Shown here: positions 46,263 through 55,108 of the stretch, piece by piece
How the letters are laid out: each line of letters opens with the position of its first letter
How positions within the stretch are numbered: position 1 is the first letter of the stretch
DNA from: Prevotellaceae bacterium UBA2448
Lineage (GTDB): Bacteria; Bacteroidota; Bacteroidia; Bacteroidales; Bacteroidaceae
NCBI GenBank assembly: GCA_002342585.1
Contig: DDQG01000016.1
Location: 62,001 to 126,000 of the forward strand
Direction of reading: 5' to 3'
Length of the DNA: 64,000 bases
Made by a program: the position numbers and the translations under genes
The notes under the pieces: model-generated
Told to the model about the DNA's origin: nothing
Databases searched by the model: none
The model's input: only the letters and a program-made list of their open reading frames with translations

Positions 46263-46637
46263 ATGGAAAACGCAAAGAAAGAAACAGAGAATAAAGTATG
46301 GAATCAGATCGCGCTGGAAGTAGATTGGAGTGCTGATTTCCATTCAGAATGCCACCGCATTTTGTTTGACCGTCCGACGGAGGAAAATCCTAATCCGGAG
46401 TTCCCCGTAAAGGCAGGCGAAGAGTTGTCAATTGCGAGACTGCCGATGAGCGGAGAGTGGGGCGAACTCTACGCCCCCATCGTGGTGAAGGCTTTCGATG
46501 AGCACTCGCTGACCTTTCAGCATGGCATTATGGAAGATACCATAGACACAGAGCACTGGTACTACCACTTCGGTGAGCGAGGTATGAACTACACCAAGTT
46601 CTATTTGACACTCAAACTGGTTTTAGACCAAGACTGA
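46263..46637 (+). CDS. Uncharacterised small protein, first gene of the phospho-signalling cluster
   Basis: The 124-residue soluble protein has no motif I recognise. It is acidic and rich in aromatic residues, with a run of beta strands (APIVVKAFDEHSLTFQHG, HWYYHF, KFYLTLKLV) after an N-terminal helix. The strand pattern ending in LTFQHG loosely resembles stretches in the products at 46642 (VTFEVKG) and 48226 (KTFRLTPG), so it may be a free-standing copy of a small beta domain used in the cluster. It is followed after 4 bp by the MORN protein. Real gene by position, length and codon pattern; function unknown. Confidence 0.7.
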   Translation: MENAKKETENKVWNQIALEVDWSADFHSECHRILFDRPTEENPNPEFPVKAGEELSIARLPMSGEWGELYAPIVVKAFDEHSLTFQHGIMEDTIDTEHWYYHFGERGMNYTKFYLTLKLVLDQD

Positions 46638-46641
46638 CAAT

Positions 46642-47595
46642 ATGAAAAAAACAATCACCTTTAAGAATGGAGACGTTTATGAGGGAGAAGTAGATGCTGA
46701 CAGCCTGCCGCATGGCAAGGGTCGTATGGACTACAACCTCAACGGCTACTATGGCGAATACAGGGGACGGTGGAAACATGGCAAGCGTTGTGGAAAGGGA
46801 CATTACTACCAGTTCAGCAAGGGAGGCGGAGCATCCCATAGATACGACTACAGAGGCGAATGGCTCGACGACAAAGAGCACGGACAGGGTGTCAGCACGA
46901 CAAGTGACGAGAGGGGTGTGCATCTCGCTTCTGTCTCTGAAACATATACTGGCGGCTTCCGCGAAGGTAAGCGTCACGGACATGGTGTTGTGGTGAAAGA
47001 CAGCTTCGACGGCTATTTCGTAAACGGTCAGGATCGTTTCGAGGGAGAGTTTGAGGATGACAATACTGTTGGAAACGGTGTGTGGGAATATGCCAACGGC
47101 GACCGCTTCGAGGGCGGATTTAAAGCAAACTGCTCGAAGCACGGACATGGTGTCTATACCTTCAAGAACGGACTCAGATATGAGGGAGACTGGGAAGACG
47201 ACAGGTTCATTCCTGAAAGCTATGTGCCAGACCCCTCGATGAAGAATCCAATGCTGATTGTCACCGAGAAACACAGTGGATTCGACTATAATAAAAGCGG
47301 ATGTTTCCTGCTATTTGCAGAGGAGGGTATGATGCTTTATGAAGAGGCTGCCACACTGTGGCGCGACTATAAATTCGATATGACCGACGCTGGCATCGGG
47401 ATTTTGGCTGTGACTGCCGACAGTGTCACTTTCGAGGTGAAGGGAACTTTCACCAAAGACGGCAATCCCGTCGAGGCTACTATACGCCGTGGCGAAACCC
47501 AGAAATACGAAGACGTGCGGCGTGCTACTGCCACCATCTACGACGAGGATTACGACTATACCATCGAGGACCTGCTGGAAGTCGTTTGTATGTAA
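46642..47595 (+). CDS. MORN-repeat protein
   Basis: The 317-residue protein has about seven to eight MORN repeats in residues 1-185, for example FKNGDVYEGEVDADSLPHGKG, YRGEWLDDKEHGQG, YTGGFREGKRHGHG, FEGEFEDDNTVGNG, FEGGFKANCSKHGHG and YEGDWEDD. MORN arrays form elongated beta sheets and bind proteins or membranes. The C-terminal 130 residues are a separate alpha/beta domain (LFAEEGMMLYEEAATLWRDYKFD, AVTADSVTFEVKG). No catalytic motif is seen. It is part of the unidirectional cluster and probably an adaptor. Confidence 0.88.
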   Translation: MKKTITFKNGDVYEGEVDADSLPHGKGRMDYNLNGYYGEYRGRWKHGKRCGKGHYYQFSKGGGASHRYDYRGEWLDDKEHGQGVSTTSDERGVHLASVSETYTGGFREGKRHGHGVVVKDSFDGYFVNGQDRFEGEFEDDNTVGNGVWEYANGDRFEGGFKANCSKHGHGVYTFKNGLRYEGDWEDDRFIPESYVPDPSMKNPMLIVTEKHSGFDYNKSGCFLLFAEEGMMLYEEAATLWRDYKFDMTDAGIGILAVTADSVTFEVKGTFTKDGNPVEATIRRGETQKYEDVRRATATIYDEDYDYTIEDLLEVVCM

Positions 47596-47613
47596 ACCCA
47601 ACTAAATACCGCT

Positions 47614-48207
47614 ATGACAAACAAAGAGAGAATAAAACGTCTGATAGAGAACGTGGAGCATATGCGCGAGAATTCAGAGGAGATGGGGATGTGGAAGAAC
47701 ATTCCGCTTGCTCAGGAGTCTGTGCAGTTGGTAAAGGACATCGACGACCCTGAGGAGACACCGATGGGTAAGGCACTGGCATGTGAGGCCATCATCGCGC
47801 AACTGCCTGAATACGATGTGCCGCGACTGGTGCTGAGCATCCTGAACTACAAACTGCAATTGGTTAAGGCTTCTGAGGAACACGACCCCGAACGCTATCC
47901 CACAGAGGAAGAGGTAGCCTCGGATATTAAGCGTCTGTCGGATTATATCGACACAGAACATCTTAGTGCCGATGCTTTCCGTGAGAAATATGACCGCCAC
48001 TTGAAGGCAGACCCTATAGAACGAACACCGGAATGGGAAGTGAACTACTATGAGGCAGAGAAAGAGGCAGACCGAAGACTCAAAGACATACCACGAGGCA
48101 TGGGCTTCTGCCACGCCCATTGGCCGACACTGCGAGCCGTGCTTGCCGAGCGCGGTATAGTGTGGCATTCACCCGCAGAACTGAACCCTCGCGTGATGTT
48201 CGATTAA
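47614..48207 (+). CDS. Uncharacterised helical protein
   Basis: The 197-residue protein is acidic, soluble and mostly helical. It starts with KERIKRLIENVEHMRENSEEMGMWKNIPLAQESVQLVKDI and has a conserved-looking C-terminal block (YEAEKEADRRLKDIPRGMGFCHAHWPTLRAVLAERGIVWHSPAELNPRVMFD). The GMGFCHAHW sequence has Cys and two His close together and could bind metal, but there is no known motif. It lies 18 bp after the MORN gene. Unknown function; gene call is firm from the tight spacing. Confidence 0.75.
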   Translation: MTNKERIKRLIENVEHMRENSEEMGMWKNIPLAQESVQLVKDIDDPEETPMGKALACEAIIAQLPEYDVPRLVLSILNYKLQLVKASEEHDPERYPTEEEVASDIKRLSDYIDTEHLSADAFREKYDRHLKADPIERTPEWEVNYYEAEKEADRRLKDIPRGMGFCHAHWPTLRAVLAERGIVWHSPAELNPRVMFD

Positions 48208-48225
48208 CTAATGAATTAAACAAAT

Positions 48226-49164
48226 ATGGAAGCAACAATCATTATCAGTCGTTATGAAGAACACAGTGACCGCGGTGCCATTGTAAATAGAAGTCTGAAA
48301 GAAACGGTTGAAGTTGATTTGAATACAATCGAAGTCGGCAAACCTTTGCCTGGACTTCCCGACAGCATCGTGCGACAATACGATATAACACTCCTCGAAC
48401 TGGAATACTCCGGCAAGACCTTCCGCCTCACGCCAGGTAAGGAGCAGACGGTAGGATACAGCGGCTTTGGCGGACAGATGGGTGTCTGCCAGGACATGGT
48501 CACAAATGTCAAGTATGCCATCGACAAACCACTCTTCATACAGTCGGGGGACAAGAGTATCGAGTCGAGAGTCAAAAGCCGGGAATTGAACGACCCCATC
48601 GGTGAGGGTGAGGTGTGGCTTCCCAATGGTGACTACTTCAAGGGTTGCTTCCACCTGTTCACAGCCAGCAGCAAAAATCCCGCCTACACAGCCGAAGGAC
48701 GCTATACCTTTGCCAATGGCGACTACATTGAGCATGCTTGGATAGAAACCGACAGCAAATTTGATAGTTTTCTGCTCACAGGGCTCTACCGCATCTGCAC
48801 TTCCACCGGTTTCAACTACTGCATTGCCATGTTCTCTGGCGGCATACGTTGCGGTGTGGTGTTGGATATGCCTGATAGGTATTGCAATCTCTACATTGCC
48901 CAACACTGGCATGATGGTAAGGTGCAGTTAGACTTTCCAAATGAGGTCATCGAATACGACATTGACGAATCGGAAGGTGATGACTGTATGCGCCTCACCA
49001 TCGTGCTGCATGACAGCTATGGTGACTACATCGTCAGTCAACATGGCGGCAGCCGACTCAAGGATGATAACGGCAACCTCATCTATATACCCTCAGTCAG
49101 TTCCTGCATGAAATACCCCAACGGGGATGTAAAGAATTTATTACTGCATAATGATAAAGATTGA
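48226..49164 (+). CDS. Uncharacterised protein with a MORN-like segment
   Basis: The 312-residue soluble protein is beta-rich. Residues about 125-180 contain two MORN-like units (GEGEVWLPNGDYFKGCFHL and GRYTFANGDYIEHAWIE), linking it to the MORN protein two genes upstream. The N-terminal part has ITLLELEYSGKTFRLTPGKEQTVGYS and a glycine-rich SGFGGQMGVCQDM. The C-terminal 80 residues (LTIVLHDSYGDYIVSQHGGSRL) form further strands. It overlaps the DUF1963 gene by 14 bp, so the two are translated together. No enzymatic motif is visible. Confidence 0.75.
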   Translation: MEATIIISRYEEHSDRGAIVNRSLKETVEVDLNTIEVGKPLPGLPDSIVRQYDITLLELEYSGKTFRLTPGKEQTVGYSGFGGQMGVCQDMVTNVKYAIDKPLFIQSGDKSIESRVKSRELNDPIGEGEVWLPNGDYFKGCFHLFTASSKNPAYTAEGRYTFANGDYIEHAWIETDSKFDSFLLTGLYRICTSTGFNYCIAMFSGGIRCGVVLDMPDRYCNLYIAQHWHDGKVQLDFPNEVIEYDIDESEGDDCMRLTIVLHDSYGDYIVSQHGGSRLKDDNGNLIYIPSVSSCMKYPNGDVKNLLLHNDKD

Positions 49165-49783
49165 GACACATACTGCAGACAGTCCGCTGACCGGTCAGAG
49201 CAAATGGTGGGGAGAACCCGATATGCCTGAAACACTCGACTGGCCCAGTGTGGAGGTAACCGATGAAGGTGGTGAGCGGTTTGACGACCCTCTGACCTTC
49301 ATCTGTCAGATTCGTTGTGAGGAGATTTGCCCGATGGATTCGGACAATTTACTACCACATGAGGGTATGCTCTACTTCTTTGCAGCCCTCGACTATTTCT
49401 TAGGCGACATTGAAACTCCTGCCTATCCGGGTATGGGTGAATGGCAACAGGATTATTTCCGTGTGTTGTACTCACCGACATGTGACGACCTGCATACTCA
49501 TCATGTCAGTTATCCCGACGGCACCCCGGCAACGATGCCTGCCGAGACTGTAGTCTTTTCAAAGGGCAATGCATATGACGACGGATTGAAGTTGTTGGGG
49601 AAACCCTACATCGACGAGGTGGCACAGAATATGCCCGACATGCTGTCGCTGTTGCAGATAGATGGTAACGACCGGTGGAATCTGATATTTCACGATTGTG
49701 GCACCCTGAATTTCCTCATCAGTCCCGACGACCTCAGAAATCGCCGATGGAACTGCACAAAATGCTATCTGTTTTCTTTTTGA
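49151..49783 (+). CDS. DUF1963 (YwqG-like) family protein
   Basis: The 210-residue protein matches DUF1963: SKWWGEPDMPETLDWPSV near the N-terminus, then PLTFICQIRCEEI, EGMLYFFAALDYF, a middle FRVLYSPTCDDL, and the C-terminal LLQIDGNDRWNLIFHDCGTLNFLISPDDLRNRRW. The family is widespread, cytoplasmic and has no assigned activity; it is often found near immunity, stress or toxin-type loci. It overlaps the preceding gene by 14 bp. The match is good throughout its length. Confidence 0.85.
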   Translation: MIKIETHTADSPLTGQSKWWGEPDMPETLDWPSVEVTDEGGERFDDPLTFICQIRCEEICPMDSDNLLPHEGMLYFFAALDYFLGDIETPAYPGMGEWQQDYFRVLYSPTCDDLHTHHVSYPDGTPATMPAETVVFSKGNAYDDGLKLLGKPYIDEVAQNMPDMLSLLQIDGNDRWNLIFHDCGTLNFLISPDDLRNRRWNCTKCYLFSF

Positions 49784-49822
49784 ATCTAACCAATATTATA
49801 ATAACTTATAAAAATTACTACT

Positions 49823-50662
49823 ATGAGAGGACCATCAACATTTGAAGACCTTGTTGCCGTTATAAAATTATGTTACGGAACAGCAAAAATGGATGGACAA
49901 TTCACAAAGGATGAATTTGATACCATTATCACAGGTTTGAAGGCACAATACGACTTTGAGGGCAGAGCCGATCTGCTCAATGAATATCTTGATGATGCCG
50001 AAAAAATGTCGTACGAAGAGGCTTTAGAACGTATCAGCAGATTTGACGCGGACGAGAAGCAGTTCACTTCCGACATGCTCTTCTGTGTCATTGCTGCCGA
50101 CGGTAAACTCAGCCCTGACGAAGAGGAATTCTATCGACAGATACTCACAGAATACGATTTGCCAATGTTTACAGGAGCAGACAAGGTTGACACTAATAAC
50201 GAAAAAGAGGTAGAGCACGAAGAAGAGGTGGATGAGCACGATGCTATTATCCCTGCCTATATTATTGTGAACTTCTTTGGTATAGCGTCGGTTCAACAGA
50301 GCGAGAATGAAGATTGGAGAAGTCTGGAGGAAGACCTCATATCATGGTTGGGCTGCGACGGCGGTGTACAGGTAGTACGCTTCACACCACGTCTGAACGC
50401 TATCTCGGAGGAACTGCATCTGAGAGGTTGTCATCTGGTATTCCTGATGGCTCGCAGAGGTTATGGAGACAGAACTGTAGGTGATAATGCGCCGGCAACC
50501 ATCCTATACGGAAGCGGAGAAATGCTCTACGGCAACATTGCGTTTGCACTCGAAACCGATAGGGACTACAAGGTAGATGGATTTCGTAGCCGTAAACTGT
50601 TGAACGAAGCATTCGCTGTTATTAACGAGGCTATTGGCGGACTCATGCGAACAGAGGATTAA
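49823..50662 (+). CDS. TerB-like protein with a novel C-terminal domain
   Basis: The 279-residue protein has an N-terminal TerB-like helical domain (about 8-115) with two acidic metal-binding-like motifs, KMDGQFTKDEF and AADGKLSPDEEEF, as in tellurite-resistance TerB. After a very acidic linker (about 122-140), residues about 143-276 form an alpha/beta domain also present at the C-terminus of the 61439 gene product; the shared core is NA..TILYG.G....G.I, then INE..GGL. TerB proteins act at the membrane in Ter stress complexes. I do not recognise the second domain. The gene is preceded by a 39-bp gap. Confidence 0.82.
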   Translation: MRGPSTFEDLVAVIKLCYGTAKMDGQFTKDEFDTIITGLKAQYDFEGRADLLNEYLDDAEKMSYEEALERISRFDADEKQFTSDMLFCVIAADGKLSPDEEEFYRQILTEYDLPMFTGADKVDTNNEKEVEHEEEVDEHDAIIPAYIIVNFFGIASVQQSENEDWRSLEEDLISWLGCDGGVQVVRFTPRLNAISEELHLRGCHLVFLMARRGYGDRTVGDNAPATILYGSGEMLYGNIAFALETDRDYKVDGFRSRKLLNEAFAVINEAIGGLMRTED

Positions 50663-50711
50663 ACCCATAACTCCATCATAAACTCCCAATAACTACTCTA
50701 AATAAATACCT

Positions 50712-51647
50712 ATGTCTAATACAAATGTAAGAATACGCGAACAGGAGGCAGCGAAAGTTGCCACTGCTCCCAAACCACAAGAGAAGACGGCTTCCGTAGC
50801 TCAGACTCAGGAGAAGCCTGCTACTGGCGTTTGTCCCAAGTGTGGTGCAGCTGTAGAAGCCGATATGGAATTGTGTCCCCAATGCGGATGGAAACTGGTG
50901 GATTACTGCACCTTCTGCGGAGCACCGATGAGTCCTGAGGATGTGGACTGTCCTGAATGTGGTATGCCAGCCGACGGAGTGGTGTGTCCTACCTGTGGTA
51001 CACGAAACTTCCGCTCCTTCTGTTTGAAATGTGGTAAACCGCTGTCGCGAGCTGCAAGAGCGGCTGTGGAGAAAGCAAAAAACGATGAGAACGTGCTGGC
51101 TGTGGTTCAGGCTATAGTAAAGATAGCCGAATTGGAGGCTGAACTGGAAGCAGCAGACGAAGAGGAGGTAGATGAGGAGACTGCTCAGGAACTTAGCGAT
51201 ATAGAGCGTCGCTACCTGGAACTCATGTCGAAGATTGGTTTTACTCCTGCTGAAAAACCGAAGGCTGCAAAACCCAAGACGGTGAACCGCAGTCGTGAGG
51301 AAATAATTACCGAATACAAGAAAAAACTGGAAGATGTAAACGACTATTTGGAAAAGATGTTGCCTCCTGCAGGAAGCACTCCGCAGGAACAGCGAAACTA
51401 CTATACAGCCCGTAAGGTAGCCGTGATGGAAATCATAGAGGAAAAATGGTATGGTATAAATCCGGAACCCTGCATGGCATGGGAATGTGAAAGATGTAAA
51501 GTGTTGCACAAGAATCCCAATGAATGTCTTTATCAGGAATTTGGCGGTAAGTGGACCGATGCCAATCTGTGGCAAGTGGTCGATGCCAATACCGAGGGTG
51601 CTGTATTGAATATAACAAGAGCTGAAAGAAGAGTCTATAAAAGATAA
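50712..51647 (+). CDS. Multi zinc-ribbon protein
   Basis: The 311-residue soluble protein has three consecutive zinc ribbons in residues about 38-116, built from CPKCG, CPQCG, CTFCG, CPECG, CPTCG and CLKCG knuckles, and a further Cys pair (CERCKVLHKNPNEC) near 260. A coiled-coil-like acidic stretch (about 120-170) and a helical region follow. The N-terminal tail carries QEKTASVAQTQEKPAT, close to the VEKTAT repeats of the kinase encoded next. It starts 49 bp after the TerB-like gene, the largest gap in the cluster, and ends 5 bp before the kinase gene. It is a likely kinase substrate or scaffold; this is inference. Confidence 0.82.
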   Translation: MSNTNVRIREQEAAKVATAPKPQEKTASVAQTQEKPATGVCPKCGAAVEADMELCPQCGWKLVDYCTFCGAPMSPEDVDCPECGMPADGVVCPTCGTRNFRSFCLKCGKPLSRAARAAVEKAKNDENVLAVVQAIVKIAELEAELEAADEEEVDEETAQELSDIERRYLELMSKIGFTPAEKPKAAKPKTVNRSREEIITEYKKKLEDVNDYLEKMLPPAGSTPQEQRNYYTARKVAVMEIIEEKWYGINPEPCMAWECERCKVLHKNPNECLYQEFGGKWTDANLWQVVDANTEGAVLNITRAERRVYKR

Positions 51648-51652
51648 TAAGT

Positions 51653-54600
51653 ATGGAGAATCCGGATGATATAAAACAACCAGAGGTGGAGAAGACTGCC
51701 ACGGCTTTTGGCAACCCTGCTATGCCTGAGGTTGAGAAGACCGCGACTGCCCCTCGCAACCCAGCTATGCCTGAGGTGGAGAAGACTGCTACGGCTCCCC
51801 GCAACCCTGCTAGCCCTGTGGAAAAGACTGCTTCTGCTTTTAATGCTGTGCCGGCAGGTAATCCTCTTCCCGCCAGTGGTTATAAAGAGGGCGACACTAT
51901 TATCGTTGGCGGCAAAAACTATATTGTAGAAAAAGAGTTAGGTCGCGGAGGAGAAGGCACCATATACATAGTGAAGAAAGGCAGACGGCGCTATGCTCTG
52001 AAGAAATATAACCCGACTTCCAAAGTGAATATGGCTGTGATGCCTGCACTGCAGAAACTGAACGACAAACATGTTCTGGTGGAAATAGTGGATTATGCCG
52101 AAGACTTCGAGCTGTTGGAGTATGTGCCGGGAGGTAGTGCAGCAGCAGCCGGGATAAAAGGAAATAAAGAGGCTATAACAGGTATAATGCTGAAAACGGC
52201 GTTTGCCCTCGATGAAATGCACAAGGCGGGTATCATACATAAGGACATAAAACCTGCCAATATACTCATAAAAGACAGAGATACATGGAATAGCGTAGTG
52301 TGCGACTTCGGTATCGCCGACGTGTTGGGACCGAAGGGGTCGGTAAGTACTCCACAAACCCGTACTCCTACCTATGCAGCACCTGAAGTGTATGACCCGC
52401 AAAATACCAGTACTTTGGGAGCGGTGACCTATTGCGAACTGACCCCTAAAGCCGACTTCTACTCTCTGGGTATGACGGTTCTTTCGCTATGGATGGGCGA
52501 GGCGAAGTTCCGCCAGAAGGAACATGAACTGTCGATGGACAAGAAAAAGGGCAGAATAGAGATTCCCGAGGATATGCCCGACCCTCTGAACAAGATATGC
52601 AGGGGGCTGCTTATAAAGGATCCCGGTAAACGTTGGGACCTCGATGAGATAGTTCGCACCATAGAGGGCGAGGATGTGGAGGTAGAGGAAGATTGGCGAT
52701 TGGCAGATCTCAACATAACCTTCAGCGCGACTAAACACCTTTATGCCAATACTCCCAAGGAATTGGCAGACTGTATGTGCGAAGACCCGGAATTAGGTAT
52801 CCATTACCTTTATGATGGAACGGTAGAGAAGTGGTTGAAGGAGTGTGATCCCGGACTTGCTAGAGAAATACATGATATATGGGAGAATCGATTAAAGGAT
52901 AATCACGAATTAGGACGCTTTGCAGCTGTCTGTACACTGGATCCGAAACGTCCCTATCTCCTCGTCGGTACTTCGCGTGAGACTGGTGAAACAGTTGAGA
53001 AGGACTGTGTGACTCTGAAGGATGTGAGCGACTTCTGCAACGATGTGCTGCTTGACGACCAGTCTATCTCCGACCTGGAGGATGATTATTTCAAGGAGTG
53101 GGTGAGGGTACGCGATGCCAGCATCGTGGAGAGTTTTCCAGACCCTGATGATAATGTATTTGCCGGAGTGTATATGCTTCGCGTACAACTGATAGATCCG
53201 CTGACGGATATCGCCCTCCGAAATGATCCGAATCATCCGGACTATGCTATGACAGGCGAGGGAATAGGACGATTCCTCAATAAGATATATAACATATTCT
53301 GGAATATCTGCGAAGGGGACCTTGAAAAGGTTGATAGCATCTGGAACAGAAAAGAATACGCACCGCTGAACCGCCAGATATCAGTCGATATGATCAGGTG
53401 TGTGGCTGCGAGTATAATCGATACAGTGGAAGAGCGCTACTTTGTTGATTTTCTCAATACCAAGGGCTACCGATTCAAGGATCAGTTGCGATGGTTCTAT
53501 TCGGCTACTGATCGCGAATCGCAAGAGTATGAGGAGAAGGCGGGTCCCGACGATGATCTGTATTTCTTCCAGTCGTCGTGGATGAAGATTATCAAGGGTT
53601 ACGGAGCTACACCGGAATATCTCTTTACCGGTTCGAACAGGACTGTCACTACCCCGAACGAGGTGTTCAGCGAAAGCAAGAAGGTGCTGAAAGACGAATT
53701 CGAGAATAAGGGTCTGCGCGGCTTCCTTGCTGTATGTCGCATGGACGACCCTACGGTCAACCTAAAACCTCAGTTTACTTACGAAAAACTCCTGCAGCAG
53801 TATGTGCTCGATATGGAGAGAATCGACGACACGATGGAACCGGTAGTCCGTTACAACCGTGCCGTGAAGGAGGCTGAGAGGCTGCTTGGTGAAGGTAAGT
53901 CGAAGATTCGCAGTCTGAATGCCCGTAATCTGGCACAGTATATTCTTACCTTATTGCTTGCTGTAGTGCCTGCGGTATTATTACTTGCCATGCTGGTGTT
54001 CTCCATCATCGAGAATCCGCTTGTCGATACGAGTTCGCTCCATCTGCAGAACTATATCTGGATAGTGGGTATTGTACTCGGAGTCGGCACTTATTTCATC
54101 AACCTGCGCGACGATGAAAATGTGGGGTGTATCGGCTCTATCATAGGAGGACTGATAATTGCGGTGATACTATACTTCCTGGTAAGGTTCCTCGGACAGT
54201 TCATACTCTACTTCTATGCGGTTGTGGTATTGGTTGTGCTGGTGTTCTTCAGTATGAGAACCATCTTCTCGCCAAGTTCATACGCAAAGAAAGCCCGCAA
54301 ATTCATCAAACCAGGTTTCGACGAAAAGGTGCTCGAACCTCTATACTACGCCTTCGACGATGAGGATGAGTTCGACTCATCACTTAACGGAGCCTTCAAC
54401 GATGAAGAACTGCAAAACTGGAAAGGAGACCTTCGTGTGCGTCGCATATTTATGCTGATATTCATCGGCGTGGTATGGTTCCTGCTGCTCTTTAGCATGC
54501 TGATTCCTAAGAGCGAACGCTTCGACCGTCTTACAGCTCCTATCGTAGAACGAATCTTCGGTCGTTCGCCTGTTGAGGAAGAAAAGATTGAACCGTATAT

Positions 54601-55096
54601 CCTACAACCGCTACAGAAGGGCGATAAGGGTGAGGAAGTAGTGAAACTGCAGAACTTCCTGCGCGAACAGGGATATAGCAAGGGGCGTGCCGACGGCGAC
54701 TACGGAAACGGTACGAAGAAGGCTGTGGAGGCATTCCAACAGGCTCAGGGACTCGAAGTGACCGGTATAGTGGATTCGCTTACCATCATAGAGATAAGTA
54801 AGATTGTGGCTGCTCAGGCAGTTGCTCAGGCAGCGGAAACACAACCCGAAACACCGGTGAAACCGGAACAAAAGACTCAATCGGAGTCAAAGCCAAAAGC
54901 AGCACCGACACCGAAACCGGCGGAGCAGTCAGCTCCTGCAGCACAACCCGCGGCAGAGAAACCGACAGAGAAACCTGCTGAACAACCTGCGGCAGAATCG
55001 GCTCCAGCACAAACGGCAACTCCCGTTGAGTCGGAAGTGCAGAGTATCTCGCTCGATAACCTTATCAAAGTGACTAACCAGAATAATAATCCATAA
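51653..55096 (+). CDS. Membrane Ser/Thr protein kinase with peptidoglycan-binding domain
   Basis: The 1147-residue protein has, in order: a low-complexity N-terminus with four VEKTA motifs (Thr15, 30, 45, 59); a Hanks-type kinase domain (about 91-345) with LGRGGEGTIYIV, ALKKYN (Lys117), IIHKDIKPANIL (Asp198), DFG (218-220) and APE (243-245); a helical region to about 755 that I do not recognise; about five membrane helices (763-786, 801-816, 826-845, 846-868, 932-951); a PG_binding_1 domain (about 984-1050) with LQKGDKGEEVVKLQNFLREQGY and DGDYGNGTKKAVEAFQQ; and a Pro/Ala-rich tail. An odd helix count puts the kinase inside and the wall-binding domain outside. All catalytic residues are present. 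Confidence 0.93.
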   Translation: MENPDDIKQPEVEKTATAFGNPAMPEVEKTATAPRNPAMPEVEKTATAPRNPASPVEKTASAFNAVPAGNPLPASGYKEGDTIIVGGKNYIVEKELGRGGEGTIYIVKKGRRRYALKKYNPTSKVNMAVMPALQKLNDKHVLVEIVDYAEDFELLEYVPGGSAAAAGIKGNKEAITGIMLKTAFALDEMHKAGIIHKDIKPANILIKDRDTWNSVVCDFGIADVLGPKGSVSTPQTRTPTYAAPEVYDPQNTSTLGAVTYCELTPKADFYSLGMTVLSLWMGEAKFRQKEHELSMDKKKGRIEIPEDMPDPLNKICRGLLIKDPGKRWDLDEIVRTIEGEDVEVEEDWRLADLNITFSATKHLYANTPKELADCMCEDPELGIHYLYDGTVEKWLKECDPGLAREIHDIWENRLKDNHELGRFAAVCTLDPKRPYLLVGTSRETGETVEKDCVTLKDVSDFCNDVLLDDQSISDLEDDYFKEWVRVRDASIVESFPDPDDNVFAGVYMLRVQLIDPLTDIALRNDPNHPDYAMTGEGIGRFLNKIYNIFWNICEGDLEKVDSIWNRKEYAPLNRQISVDMIRCVAASIIDTVEERYFVDFLNTKGYRFKDQLRWFYSATDRESQEYEEKAGPDDDLYFFQSSWMKIIKGYGATPEYLFTGSNRTVTTPNEVFSESKKVLKDEFENKGLRGFLAVCRMDDPTVNLKPQFTYEKLLQQYVLDMERIDDTMEPVVRYNRAVKEAERLLGEGKSKIRSLNARNLAQYILTLLLAVVPAVLLLAMLVFSIIENPLVDTSSLHLQNYIWIVGIVLGVGTYFINLRDDENVGCIGSIIGGLIIAVILYFLVRFLGQFILYFYAVVVLVVLVFFSMRTIFSPSSYAKKARKFIKPGFDEKVLEPLYYAFDDEDEFDSSLNGAFNDEELQNWKGDLRVRRIFMLIFIGVVWFLLLFSMLIPKSERFDRLTAPIVERIFGRSPVEEEKIEPYILQPLQKGDKGEEVVKLQNFLREQGYSKGRADGDYGNGTKKAVEAFQQAQGLEVTGIVDSLTIIEISKIVAAQAVAQAAETQPETPVKPEQKTQSESKPKAAPTPKPAEQSAPAAQPAAEKPTEKPAEQPAAESAPAQTATPVESEVQSISLDNLIKVTNQNNNP

Positions 55097-55108
55097 TTAC
55101 ACTGTATT

